NCBI GenBank assembly: GCA_001302245.1
Contig: LGYU01000008.1
Span: 124,001 to 188,000, forward strand
DNA from: Chitinophagaceae bacterium PMP191F
Lineage (GTDB): Bacteria > Bacteroidota > Bacteroidia > Chitinophagales > Chitinophagaceae
DNA: 64,000 nucleotides
Direction: 5' to 3'
A model generated the notes under the pieces. That model saw only the letters and a list, made by a program, of their open reading frames with translations, was not told the DNA's origin and ran no database searches. The first letter of the stretch is position 1. Every line of letters begins with the position of its first letter. The translations under genes and the position numbers were made by a program. Below are positions 38,143 through 45,755 of the stretch, one piece after another.

Positions 38143-38233
38143 TGCGCTATAATGTGTGATTTTGAAGATGTGAAATGTGCAAATGGTCTAATGTGTCAGG
38201 AATCACCATTCACTATTCACCCAAAATTCAAAT
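38143..38233. repeat. Short AT-rich repeat spacer between coxA and ctaB
   Basis: It contains the irregular units AATGTGTGATTTTG, GATGTGAAATGTGC and AAATGGTCTAATGTG. They share the TAATGTG/AATTTGAAAA character of the spacer at 27500-27655. Confidence 0.4.
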
Positions 38234-39139
38234 ATGAAACAGGTGGAAACAGTGAAGCAAAATAGTTCTTTAACAATAGGTGGTAAGGTAAAAGATTACA
38301 TGCTGCTGATTAAATTCAGCCTCAGCTTTATGGTTGTGTTTTCGGCTGTGATCAGTTACCTGCTGGCTCCCAAAGTAGTGACTTACGACTGGGGTATGAT
38401 CATTCTGCTGTTCATTGGCGGCATGCTGGTAACCGGCAGTGCCAATGCTGTGAACCAGATAGTGGAAAGAAATACCGATGCCCTGATGAAGCGGACTGCC
38501 AAACGGCCTGTAGCATCAGGAAGAATGAGTACTACCGAGGGTTGGACATTTGCCGTTGTTGCATTGGTAGCAGGGCTGTTCATCCTGGGATATTTTTTCA
38601 ACCTGCTTTCTGCAGGAGTGGCGCTGGTAAGCTGGTTCATTTATGCTTACATGTACACGCCACTGAAAAAGGTCAGCTCAGTTTCAGTACTGGTAGGTGC
38701 TGTTCCCGGAGGGTTGCCCTGTTTAATAGGCTGGGCAGCGGGCCAGGATGATCTTAGTGCCGGCGGATGGGTATTATTTGCCATCCAGTTTTTCTGGCAG
38801 TTCCCGCATTTCTGGGCCATAGCCTGGATTGCGCACAAGGACTACAGCAATGCCGGTTTCAAATTGATGCCATCTACCGATGGACCGGGTAAATACTCCG
38901 CTATCCAGTCAGTGATCTATTCACTGATACTGATCCCCGTAGGCATATTGCCGTACCTGGTAGGTATTAGTGGTATGGTAAGCTGTATTATAGTGGGAGT
39001 GGCCAACCTGTTCATGATCTGGCAAAGCGTAAGGCTTTACCGTGAAATGGAAACAAAGGCAGCAAGACGGGTAATGTTCAGCAGCTATATTTACCTGCCG
39101 ATAGTATTACTTGCTTTGCTGGCCGATAAGATACATTAA
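38234..39139 (+). CDS. ctaB: Protohaem IX farnesyltransferase (haem O synthase)
   Basis: This 301-residue UbiA-family membrane enzyme adds a farnesyl chain to haem b, giving haem O, the precursor of haem A for the oxidase. The first Asp-rich site, NQIVERNTDALMKRTAKRP, and the second, HFWAIAWIAHKDYSNAGFK, are intact. About eight helices are predicted. Its place between coxA and subunit III is common in Bacteroidota. Confidence 0.95.
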   Translation: MKQVETVKQNSSLTIGGKVKDYMLLIKFSLSFMVVFSAVISYLLAPKVVTYDWGMIILLFIGGMLVTGSANAVNQIVERNTDALMKRTAKRPVASGRMSTTEGWTFAVVALVAGLFILGYFFNLLSAGVALVSWFIYAYMYTPLKKVSSVSVLVGAVPGGLPCLIGWAAGQDDLSAGGWVLFAIQFFWQFPHFWAIAWIAHKDYSNAGFKLMPSTDGPGKYSAIQSVIYSLILIPVGILPYLVGISGMVSCIIVGVANLFMIWQSVRLYREMETKAARRVMFSSYIYLPIVLLALLADKIH

Positions 39140-39179
39140 TGTGAAGAACAGATTTTAAGAAGGGAAAACATTTATATAC

Positions 39180-39743
39180 ATGGATGTTGTGAGTACGCAG
39201 AATAAAAAAATACATCCCCACAAGTTTACGCTGTGGGTGGGCATTGGCAGCATCATTATGATGTTTGCAGCATTGACCAGTGCCTATATTGTAAAAGGCA
39301 GTTTGCCCGGATGGACAACCGTTAAAATACCAACGCTCTTTTATTATTCCACTGCTGTTATTCTAATCAGCAGTGTTACCATGCAGGCGGCGCTGAAAGC
39401 TTTCAAAGAAAGAAATATGCAGCTGTACCGCAGACTGATGACCGTAACAGCTATACTGGGAGTTGTTTTTATAGTACTGCAGTTTGTTGGTTTTAAACAA
39501 CTGTGGGCTACAGGCATACGATTCACTGGTTCTGGAGCAGGCCAGTTCCTGTATATCATTTTCGGTTTGCATGCCCTGCACGTACTGGGTGGTATAGTAG
39601 CATTGCTGGTGATCTTTTTCAGAGCATACAGCGCAAAGATCAGGAACTACAATCCCGTGCCGGTAGAAGTAATGAGCACTTACTGGCACTTTGTGGATGT
39701 ATTGTGGATCTACCTGTTCATTTTCTTTTTGATAAAAATATAA
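39180..39743 (+). CDS. Cytochrome c oxidase subunit III, first copy
   Basis: This 187-residue, five-helix protein belongs to the haem-copper oxidase subunit III family. A conserved C-terminal segment, YWHFVDVLWIYLF, is present, as is GLHALHVLGG. It is shorter than the next gene product and lacks the two N-terminal helices of the seven-helix form. Bacteroidota usually have two tandem subunit III genes. Confidence 0.9.
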   Translation: MDVVSTQNKKIHPHKFTLWVGIGSIIMMFAALTSAYIVKGSLPGWTTVKIPTLFYYSTAVILISSVTMQAALKAFKERNMQLYRRLMTVTAILGVVFIVLQFVGFKQLWATGIRFTGSGAGQFLYIIFGLHALHVLGGIVALLVIFFRAYSAKIRNYNPVPVEVMSTYWHFVDVLWIYLFIFFLIKI

Positions 39744-39787
39744 ATACTCAATAGTCAGTTATTTAAAGAACTTTTTAAAACAGTAAC

Positions 39788-40480
39788 ATGGCACAAGCGA
39801 TACCGGCGAATCAAAAATGGTGGTCTGGGGGTAAAAGTCCCTATAACGTGGAGTACGGTAAACTGATGATGTGGTTTTTCCTGATGAGTGATGCTTTCAC
39901 TTTCGGAGCATTCCTTATTTCATATGGTACTGCCCGTTTTTCAAGTAATTCATGGCCCGACCCCAACCATGTGTTCTCTTCTTTCCCTTTTATGGGACAC
40001 ATGCACCTGCCGCTGGTGTTTGTGAGCTTGATGACCTTCATCCTGATCATGAGTTCTGTAACCATGGTACTGGCTGTAGGCGCCGGTCATGCAAATGATC
40101 GCAAAGCTGTTTTAAAATGGCTGGCATGGACCATCCTGGGTGGTCTTGCGTTCCTGGGTTGCCAGGCATGGGAGTGGACACACCTGCATGCTGAAGGCGC
40201 CTGGTGGGGAAAAATTCCAACTGAATTCGGAAGTCCTTTCCTGAATGCAGACGGAACTCTGCCTTCTACCAACTTCTGTAATTTCTTTTTCACTATTACA
40301 GGATTCCACGGATTCCACGTATTTTCTGGTGTAATTATCAATATCATCATGTTCATCATGACCTACAAAGGCGTATTTGATCGCAGAGGTCATTACCTGA
40401 TGATTGAGAAAGCAGGTTTGTACTGGCACTTTGTAGATCTGGTTTGGGTATTCGTATTCACCTGTTTCTACCTGTTCTAA
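39788..40480 (+). CDS. coxC: Cytochrome c oxidase subunit III, second copy
   Basis: This 230-residue subunit III protein has segments GFHGFHVFSGV and LYWHFVDLVWVFVF and about six helices. Conserved features include the Glu in CQAWEWTHL. It stabilises subunit I and the proton entry path. It is the longer partner of the gene at 39180; the pair probably arose by ancient duplication (inference). Confidence 0.93.
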   Translation: MAQAIPANQKWWSGGKSPYNVEYGKLMMWFFLMSDAFTFGAFLISYGTARFSSNSWPDPNHVFSSFPFMGHMHLPLVFVSLMTFILIMSSVTMVLAVGAGHANDRKAVLKWLAWTILGGLAFLGCQAWEWTHLHAEGAWWGKIPTEFGSPFLNADGTLPSTNFCNFFFTITGFHGFHVFSGVIINIIMFIMTYKGVFDRRGHYLMIEKAGLYWHFVDLVWVFVFTCFYLF

Positions 40481-40517
40481 ACCCGATTGATCACAATATT
40501 CTTTCAACAATAGTAGT

Positions 40518-40961
40518 ATGGAAAATTTTGAAGCAACACACACCGCACACGACGGGTCGAACTTTGATACAAAGATTATCTGGAGAACCTTCTGGATATT
40601 GCTGGTCATCACCTGTGTTGAGTTGATCATCGGTATGTTCATTGCACCGCATTTTCATCCTTTAAAACATTGGTTCAACATCCTGTATATCATCTTTACA
40701 TGCGCTAAAGCATTTTATATCATTGCCGAATTCATGCACCTTGGTCATGAGATCAAGAATATGGTAATGACCATTGCTTTACCCTGCCTGCTGTTTGTAT
40801 GGTTTATCACTGCCTTTTTGTGGGATGGTAACTCTTACCGCGACCTGCGCAACAGGTACGACCGTTATTATAAAGAAAGCAGCACAGAGAAAGTACAGCC
40901 CTCTAACGAAGCAAAACCAGAACATCACGGCGAAGGTGAAAAACCTAGTCATCTGGAATAG
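40518..40961 (+). CDS. Cytochrome c oxidase subunit IV (caa3/CyoD-type)
   Basis: This 147-residue protein with three helices closes the structural oxidase genes. The HLGHEIKNMVMTI segment and size match the prokaryotic COX IV/Caa3_CtaF family. The polar C-terminal tail (last 30 residues) is Glu/Lys/His-rich. A terminator follows directly. Confidence 0.88.
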   Translation: MENFEATHTAHDGSNFDTKIIWRTFWILLVITCVELIIGMFIAPHFHPLKHWFNILYIIFTCAKAFYIIAEFMHLGHEIKNMVMTIALPCLLFVWFITAFLWDGNSYRDLRNRYDRYYKESSTEKVQPSNEAKPEHHGEGEKPSHLE

Positions 40962-40989
40962 CACAGAACGCTTAGTTTCAGCATATTAT

Positions 40990-41030
40990 AAAAGCCGCCA
41001 CATGTTATCATGTGTCGGCTTTTATTTTTT
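40990..41030 (+). terminator. Intrinsic terminator after the subunit IV gene
   Basis: Stem AAAAGCCG/CGGCTTTT with an inner ACATG/CATGT part is followed by T-rich sequence to 41030. It ends the main act/cox transcript and excludes the upstream GTG (41012) as a start for the SCO gene. Confidence 0.85.
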
Positions 41031-41061
41031 GTTCGCAGCGGTATTGCATCACTTCGTGTGG

Positions 41062-41069
41062 TAACTTTG
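41062..41069 (+). promoter_or_regulatory. -7 element of the SCO gene
   Basis: TAACTTTG is an exact TAnnTTTG match, placed between the terminator and the GTG start at 41090. Confidence 0.5.
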
Positions 41070-41089
41070 CGCAGCAAAATGAACCTACC

Positions 41090-41896
41090 GTGAGTCAGAA
41101 AGCTGTATTAGCCCTATGCCTGGCAATTCTGTTACCCCTGGTCTGCTACTTCATTGTAAAAGGAGTAAGCCAGGATGCTGCGCATATGCCGCGTCATCTG
41201 TATGTAGATACCGTGGTCAATAAGGTAGTGCGTGGTAAAGAAGTAAGTGACACGGTATGGCACCGTTTGCCCGATATTCAACTCACCAACCAGTTGGGCA
41301 AACAGGTTTCTATGGACGATCTGAAAGGCCGTATTATTGTAGCCGATTTTTTCTTTACCCGTTGCCCTTCCATCTGCCCTGCACTTACGCGCAATATGAA
41401 GGCTTTGCAGGATGCCTTGAAAATGCGTGATGTTACCAAACGTATTGATACCAGCTTTGTACACTTCTTGTCGTTCAGCATAGATCCTGAGCGTGATTCA
41501 GTTCCTGTATTGAAAAAGTATGCAGACCGCTACGGCATCAACCACGATGTATGGTGGTTGCTTACCGGTCCCAAGAAAGAGGTCTATGATTACGCCATCA
41601 ATGAAATGAAGCTTGGTGTTACAGACGGCGGACAGGTAGATTCAAATTTTATACACTCGCCTTACTTTGTGTTACTGGATAAAGACAGGGTAGTAAGAGG
41701 TTATTACAATGGCCTTGACTCTGCTTCTTTGTCAAGACTGGCTGAAGATATTCCACGGCTGATGCTGGAACGCGATAAAAGTAAACCCTCTGCTATTATG
41801 CAGGAGCTGGCCGGTTTGTGGCCTATTTTCATTGTGGTCATTATTGCTGTAATAGCCCTGGTGATCATTGCTAATAAAAAACCGAAAACAATATAA
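41090..41896 (+). CDS. SCO1/SenC family copper chaperone for cytochrome oxidase
   Basis: This 268-residue membrane-anchored thioredoxin-fold protein delivers copper to CuA of subunit II. The N-terminal helix (about 4-25) anchors it. The copper site CPSIC (Cys92, Cys96 in RCPSICP) and the later His in FIHSPYFVL are present. A second helix lies at the C-terminus (about 240-262), not seen in simple SCO proteins. I chose the GTG at 41090; the longer frame from 41012 starts inside a terminator hairpin. It begins a second transcript with the next two genes. Confidence 0.88.
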   Translation: MSQKAVLALCLAILLPLVCYFIVKGVSQDAAHMPRHLYVDTVVNKVVRGKEVSDTVWHRLPDIQLTNQLGKQVSMDDLKGRIIVADFFFTRCPSICPALTRNMKALQDALKMRDVTKRIDTSFVHFLSFSIDPERDSVPVLKKYADRYGINHDVWWLLTGPKKEVYDYAINEMKLGVTDGGQVDSNFIHSPYFVLLDKDRVVRGYYNGLDSASLSRLAEDIPRLMLERDKSKPSAIMQELAGLWPIFIVVIIAVIALVIIANKKPKTI

Positions 41897-41906
41897 ACAC
41901 ACAGCT

Positions 41907-42449
41907 ATGTTATCTCCCGTACTGAATAAGAATGATAAACAGGCCAGGTGGCTTATCGGCATATTTTCTTTTGTAGTATTCGCTGCTGTAGTGATACTGG
42001 GCCGTGTAAAGTTCAATATCACACTGGGATTTGACGGACATATTTTTGCCAAACTGAATGCCATTGTCAATTCAGTAGTAACGGTATTACTGATAGCTGG
42101 CCTGGTAACGGTAAAACAACGGAAGTACCTGCTGCATAAAAAGATCATGTTTGCGGCAATGATCCTTTCTATTATTTTCCTGGTATCCTATATCTGTCAT
42201 CACCTGTTTGCCGGTGAAACAAAATTTGGCGGTACCGGTGCTATCCGGCTGGTGTATTTTATTATTCTTTCCACTCATATATTCCTGGCAGCGGTAATTC
42301 TGCCATTTATTCTCTTTACTGCTTACCGTGCACTGATAGCTGAATTTCCCAAACATGCAAAACTGGCGCGTATTACCTGGCCTATCTGGTTCTATGTATC
42401 AGCAACCGGTGTAATCGTATATTTCATGATCAGTCCTTACTATACATAA
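41907..42449 (+). CDS. DUF420 family membrane protein, oxidase-associated
   Basis: This 180-residue, five-helix protein has His-containing helices (YICHHLFAGETKFGG, STHIFLAAVILPF) typical of DUF420, a relative of the CtaM/YozB oxidase assembly protein. It is needed for haem-copper oxidase maturation in Gram-positives; the role here is inferred from position. I use the ATG at 41907; the frame extends upstream into the SCO gene. It is 2 bp from the next gene. Confidence 0.85.
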   Translation: MLSPVLNKNDKQARWLIGIFSFVVFAAVVILGRVKFNITLGFDGHIFAKLNAIVNSVVTVLLIAGLVTVKQRKYLLHKKIMFAAMILSIIFLVSYICHHLFAGETKFGGTGAIRLVYFIILSTHIFLAAVILPFILFTAYRALIAEFPKHAKLARITWPIWFYVSATGVIVYFMISPYYT

Positions 42450-42451
42450 TC

Positions 42452-42925
42452 ATGGAAAAAAGACCGGATGCATTCAGACAGCTGAAAGGTGTTCACCTTG
42501 CGTTGCTGGGTATTATCACTGCCATTACCATTGCTGCTATTATATTACTGCAAATGGGTTTTGCGGTGAATAAGAATGAAACGCTGGACAGAACTTTGCA
42601 GACTGTATTGGTACTGCTGGCATTGATCTCTATCGTAACCGGGTTCAACCTGTTCCGTAAAAAGATCTTACAGGCAAGAGCATTGAATGCGCCCGGTGAA
42701 CTCAGGATGCTGCAGTATCGTAAAGCTTGTACTGTATGGTGGCTGATGATCGTATTGCCCGGTATATTTGCGGCCAGTGGTTTCCTGATCACCGGTAATT
42801 ATGCATTCCTGGCATTGACAGTTTTCCTGATATCTGTACTGGCCATTTTTATGCCGCGTAAACAGAATATCATCCTGCTTTTAAATCTTACAGACGCAGA
42901 AGTTGCAAGGCTGGAGGGAAAGTAA
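42452..42925 (+). CDS. Small membrane protein at the end of the respiratory cluster
   Basis: This 157-residue protein has four predicted helices (about 12-35, 48-66, 90-112, 118-136). I recognise no motif. Its start lies 2 bp after the DUF420 stop, so it is almost certainly cotranscribed and may help the oxidase. It is convergent with the alkyltransferase-like gene. Confidence 0.75.
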   Translation: MEKRPDAFRQLKGVHLALLGIITAITIAAIILLQMGFAVNKNETLDRTLQTVLVLLALISIVTGFNLFRKKILQARALNAPGELRMLQYRKACTVWWLMIVLPGIFAASGFLITGNYAFLALTVFLISVLAIFMPRKQNIILLLNLTDAEVARLEGK

Positions 42926-42952
42926 TACACGCTACTATTCAGAGGAATTGTA

Positions 42953-43345
42953 TTATAAAAGATCCAACTCTTTGGCCGGATCCCAGAAGCGTTTTTTAAA
43001 ATCTACCACAGTATCATTTTTCACTTTGATCCCTTCTTTTTCCAACAGTTGCTGCATGCGGGAAGGCGGTTTAAAATGGTGCTTGCCAGATAGCATGCCA
43101 TTGCGGTTTACTACACGGTGTGCCGGAACCTTAGGTTTAACCTTATCCACGGCATTCATAGCCCAGCCCACCATGCGTGCAGATTTTTTAGCACCCAGGC
43201 AAGCTGCAATAGCACCGTAAGACGTAACGCGGCCACGCGGTATCTGGCACGCCACATCAAACACCAGTTCAAAAAAGGTTTCATCGGTTTTGCCCGAAGG
43301 TCTTACTGATCTGGGAGCTTCTTTTTTACTTTTTGATGTTGCCAT
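42953..43345 (-). CDS. Alkyltransferase-like protein (MGMT family, no active Cys)
   Basis: This 130-residue DNA-binding protein belongs to the O6-alkylguanine transferase family. The helix-turn-helix part (RGRVTSYGAIAACLG) and RMVGWAM arginine-finger region are intact, but the active-site PCHR is replaced by PAHR at residues 74-77. Ala75 cannot accept an alkyl group. Cys-less relatives (Trp in E. coli YbaZ) bind O6-alkylguanine and hand it to nucleotide excision repair. That role here is inference. The gene overlaps the DUF5522 gene by 20 bp. Confidence 0.88.
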   Translation of the reverse strand: MATSKSKKEAPRSVRPSGKTDETFFELVFDVACQIPRGRVTSYGAIAACLGAKKSARMVGWAMNAVDKVKPKVPAHRVVNRNGMLSGKHHFKPPSRMQQLLEKEGIKVKNDTVVDFKKRFWDPAKELDLL

Positions 43346-43529
43346 CCTGTTGTCTTTTTAACAATAGTTCAGTACGGCGGGGTTCCGGAACATTCATGTA
43401 TTCATAAGGACAATATAAACATCCGTTGCCACAGCATATACCTCTTTCCAGGTGATATTTAGCCGTCAATACCACGTACCCGTCACTGTTATAATAGAAA
43501 TCAACTCCTTCTGTCAGTTTCTTCTTCAC
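43326..43529 (-). CDS. Small cysteine-rich DUF5522 protein
   Basis: This 67-residue protein has the conserved core YHLERGICCGNGCLYCPY, with four Cys that may bind metal. It overlaps the upstream trmB stop by 29 bp and the downstream alkyltransferase-like start by 20 bp, forming a tightly coupled triple. The family has no known function. Confidence 0.85.
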   Translation of the reverse strand: MKKKLTEGVDFYYNSDGYVVLTAKYHLERGICCGNGCLYCPYEYMNVPEPRRTELLLKRQQDGNIKK

Positions 43530-44214
43530 GCAACAATTCTTTTAGAGCTTCTTCTTTATTGGCCAAAGGTGTTTCTGGCAATGTAAACTGCAGGTAATGC
43601 ACGCGACTGCTCTGCGCAATATCCAGTCCTTCATAATGGGTTTTGATAGACAATATATCGCTCACAGTTGGCTGTGCATACACATCGTCAATATCCTGCA
43701 GCAGTGGCAGATGATGTAATTCAATTACCCATTTGGTAAAACGATACAGGCTGGGTGAGTCTGTTTTAAGATGGATAATGCCGCCAGGCGCCAGAAAACG
43801 CTGGTACAACTGGAGGAATTTGGGATGCGTAAGTCTTTTTTTAGCCCTGGAAGTACGCAGCTGCGGGTCAGGGAACGTAAGCCATATTTCGTCCACCTCA
43901 CCCGGCTGAAAATAGGTGTCTATCCGATCAATTTGGGTGCGCAGGAAACCTACATTGGTAAGATTGTGCTCTAAGGCTTTTTTAGCACCGGACCATAAAC
44001 GGTTACCTTTCAGATCTACGCCCAGGAAGTTACGTTCGGGAAACAGTCTGCCCAGTCCCAGGGCGTATTCGCCTTTACCACAGGCCAGTTCCAGCGTTAT
44101 AGGATGATCATTATGGAAAAAAGCCTTCCAGTTGCCGGCCATGTTTTCGGGGTATTGCAGTACATTGGGAAACGTAGCTACTTCTGCAAACCGTTTTAAT
44201 TTCTTCTGACCCAT
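43501..44214 (-). CDS. trmB: tRNA (guanine-N7-)-methyltransferase
   Basis: This 237-residue SAM-dependent enzyme makes m7G46 in the tRNA variable loop. The SAM site LELACGKGEYALGLGRLFP and the following GVDLKGNRLWSGAKKA are clear, as is TFPDPQLRTSRAKKRLTHP, the family's DP-W-KKRH-like motif (here with Gln-Leu in place of Trp-Pro). It starts a three-gene overlapping set and lies next to an unusual tRNA-like RNA gene on the same strand. Confidence 0.94.
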   Translation of the reverse strand: MGQKKLKRFAEVATFPNVLQYPENMAGNWKAFFHNDHPITLELACGKGEYALGLGRLFPERNFLGVDLKGNRLWSGAKKALEHNLTNVGFLRTQIDRIDTYFQPGEVDEIWLTFPDPQLRTSRAKKRLTHPKFLQLYQRFLAPGGIIHLKTDSPSLYRFTKWVIELHHLPLLQDIDDVYAQPTVSDILSIKTHYEGLDIAQSSRVHYLQFTLPETPLANKEEALKELLREEETDRRS

Positions 44215-44219
44215 GCACG

Positions 44220-44227
44220 CAAAAGTA
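44220..44227 (-). promoter_or_regulatory. -7 element of trmB
   Basis: On the minus strand TACTTTTG matches TAnnTTTG exactly and ends 6 bp before the ATG, so the mRNA should be leaderless or nearly so. Confidence 0.45.
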
Positions 44228-44384
44228 GAGAAATGACAGCAACATTATGCTCGTTTTGAACACGGTGGTTTGATCAAGTTTCTTCTAATATTTCCTGATT
44301 TCTTCAAAATTTGGAGATATTAGGAGGTAAGTTGCATGTTGGGAATAGAAGAAAATGATTTGCAGTACCTGGTAATAACAAAAA

Positions 44385-44410
44385 AGCCTCCCGGTAAATA
44401 CCGGAAGGCT
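44385..44410 (-). terminator. Terminator of the tRNA-like RNA
   Basis: On the minus strand, a stem of GCCT/AGGC plus CCGGT/ACCGG with one mismatch and a 4-nt loop is followed by six T (to 44380). It begins 5 bp after the acceptor-like 3' end. Confidence 0.9.
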
Positions 44411-44415
44411 GTTGC

Positions 44416-44581
44416 TGTAGAGGGAGGACTCGAACCTCCACGAGGCAGTTAGCTATAGCGCAATCTGTGGTGGTCAACCCCAGTCATTCCGGTTGCCCGG
44501 AACGGCATTACACTACGTTTATCCTGTGATCCCCACCCCCGAGACAAGGGGGCATGTCTGCCAAGATTCCATCACTCCACA
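44416..44581 (-). ncRNA. tRNA(Leu)-like RNA interrupted by a 96-nt insert
   Basis: Read on the minus strand, 5' TGTGGAG (44581-44575) pairs over seven positions with 3' CTCTACA (44422-44416), with one G-U pair. A Leu-type D-arm follows (ATG/CAT stem, GGAATCTTGGCAGA loop). The place of the anticodon arm is taken by CCCCC/GGGGG with loop TTGTCTC, which lacks a purine at position 37 and so is not a normal anticodon loop. About 96 nt (44535-44440) follow, holding a TTCCGG/CCGGAA hairpin with a GCAA tetraloop. A perfect T-arm (GGAGG/CCTCC, loop TTCGAGT) then joins the acceptor. GGCAG in the D region could also pair with CTGCC before the T-arm. The length is 166 nt; normal tRNA(Leu) is about 85. 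Not tmRNA: no tag frame and too short. Confidence 0.7.
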
Positions 44582-44737
44582 GTGTGTAAAACCAAACGTG
44601 TTTAAGAGCTATTGACAGCACAATATTAAAGAATATTGACAATTTATTGGAAATAATTCAATGAAAATTTTGAAAAATTCGATATTATTCAAATATTTGC
44701 TTTTTCTATTTGATGTTTACAAAAAACAGCAGTCAAA

Positions 44738-45208
44738 ATGGGAGTCAGATTGAATCTTGATAAACTGGACCTGCAGATCATTCATGAGATGATAGACAAT
44801 GCAGAGATTTCGTATGCTGATCTTGGAAAAAAGCTATTCGTTTCCGGGGGCACCATTCATGTACGCATTAAAAAAATGCAGGAAGCAGGTATAGTTAAAG
44901 GTACTAAATTAAACGTGGATATGAAGGCGCTGGGCTATGATGTGATAGCGTTTATTGGTATATTTCTTGAAAAAAGTTCCATGTATGATTCTGTGGCCAG
45001 AGAATTGCAAAAGATTCCCGAAATTGTAAGGCTGAATTATACTACCGGCAATTACAGCATGTTTGCAGAAGTGGTTTGCCGGGACATTAACCAGTTACGA
45101 TTTGTTTTGCACGATGAGCTGCAGAAAATAAAGGGAATTGAACGTACAGATACCATTATTTCGCTGGAAGAGAGCTTCAGCCGGAATGTGCAGGTATATG
45201 AGCCCTGA
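44738..45208 (+). CDS. Lrp/AsnC family transcriptional regulator
   Basis: This 156-residue regulator has an N-terminal winged helix (LDLQIIHEMIDNAEISYADLGKKL... and the recognition segment GGTIHVRIKKM) and a C-terminal RAM/AsnC effector domain (about 70-150). Family members sense amino acids and act as feast/famine regulators. Its spacer with the RNA gene contains the palindrome CAAATATTTG at 44689. It is divergent from the tRNA-like RNA, which it could regulate; this is inference. Confidence 0.93.
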   Translation: MGVRLNLDKLDLQIIHEMIDNAEISYADLGKKLFVSGGTIHVRIKKMQEAGIVKGTKLNVDMKALGYDVIAFIGIFLEKSSMYDSVARELQKIPEIVRLNYTTGNYSMFAEVVCRDINQLRFVLHDELQKIKGIERTDTIISLEESFSRNVQVYEP

Positions 45209-45298
45209 TTTCTGTATCGTATGCCCGATTTTGTGCCATTGCTGTGAAATATTCCGGCAAAAAGAGAGTTTATATATTAACTGAAGAACCTATTTATT

Positions 45299-45706
45299 AT
45301 GAGAAAAATAACACTGTTTTGCTTTGCTGTACTGCTTGTAGCGGGGTTATCCCAATGTGGTAAAAGTGGTGGCGGCAGCTCCTCTTGTAGTGAAACTGCC
45401 ATGACGGTAACTACCACACCTGCTCTTAACAGCGTTGATCCGCCTGCACCCGGCCCTGATTTTCCCATGCAGGTAAATATTACCGCCAATCTGCCTGCGG
45501 CAGGTGCAACGGTAACAGTAACAGCCAAACCCGAATCTTCCGGTACTGCATTTTTTACAGAAACACGCACGGTAACATCTGCCAACAATACTTTTAATAT
45601 TACCAATACACCGGTTTCCACTTCTTGTGTTGTAACTGTTACAGTTACTTCCAAAAGCTGTTCAAGCAATACGTTTACCGGCAGCTACCGTTATTCAAGA
45701 AAGTAA
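45299..45706 (+). CDS. Small lipoprotein, Ser/Thr-rich
   Basis: This 135-residue protein has a lipoprotein signal with the lipobox Cys20 (AGLSQC) followed by a Gly/Ser run, which in Bacteroidota marks possible surface export. The rest is Thr/Val-rich beta-like sequence with four further Cys. No homologous family is recognised. A terminator follows it. Confidence 0.78.
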   Translation: MRKITLFCFAVLLVAGLSQCGKSGGGSSSCSETAMTVTTTPALNSVDPPAPGPDFPMQVNITANLPAAGATVTVTAKPESSGTAFFTETRTVTSANNTFNITNTPVSTSCVVTVTVTSKSCSSNTFTGSYRYSRK

Positions 45707-45730
45707 AAAAAGATAATATACAATATTCAG

Positions 45731-45755
45731 TTCCGCCTGGTTGCGGAATTTTTTT
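45731..45755 (+). terminator. Terminator of the lipoprotein gene
   Basis: Stem TTCCGC/GCGGAA with loop CTGGTT is followed by seven T. The minus-strand permease gene ends at its right side. Confidence 0.88.

Noticed and set aside
41012-41089. Upstream GTG start for the SCO gene
   Set aside because: It lies inside the terminator hairpin of the preceding transcript and before the promoter.
44416-44581. tmRNA or ordinary tRNA(Leu)
   Set aside because: No tag reading frame, no tmRNA-type 5' end, length 166 nt is far below tmRNA, and the anticodon position does not fit any normal tRNA; reported as tRNA-like RNA instead.
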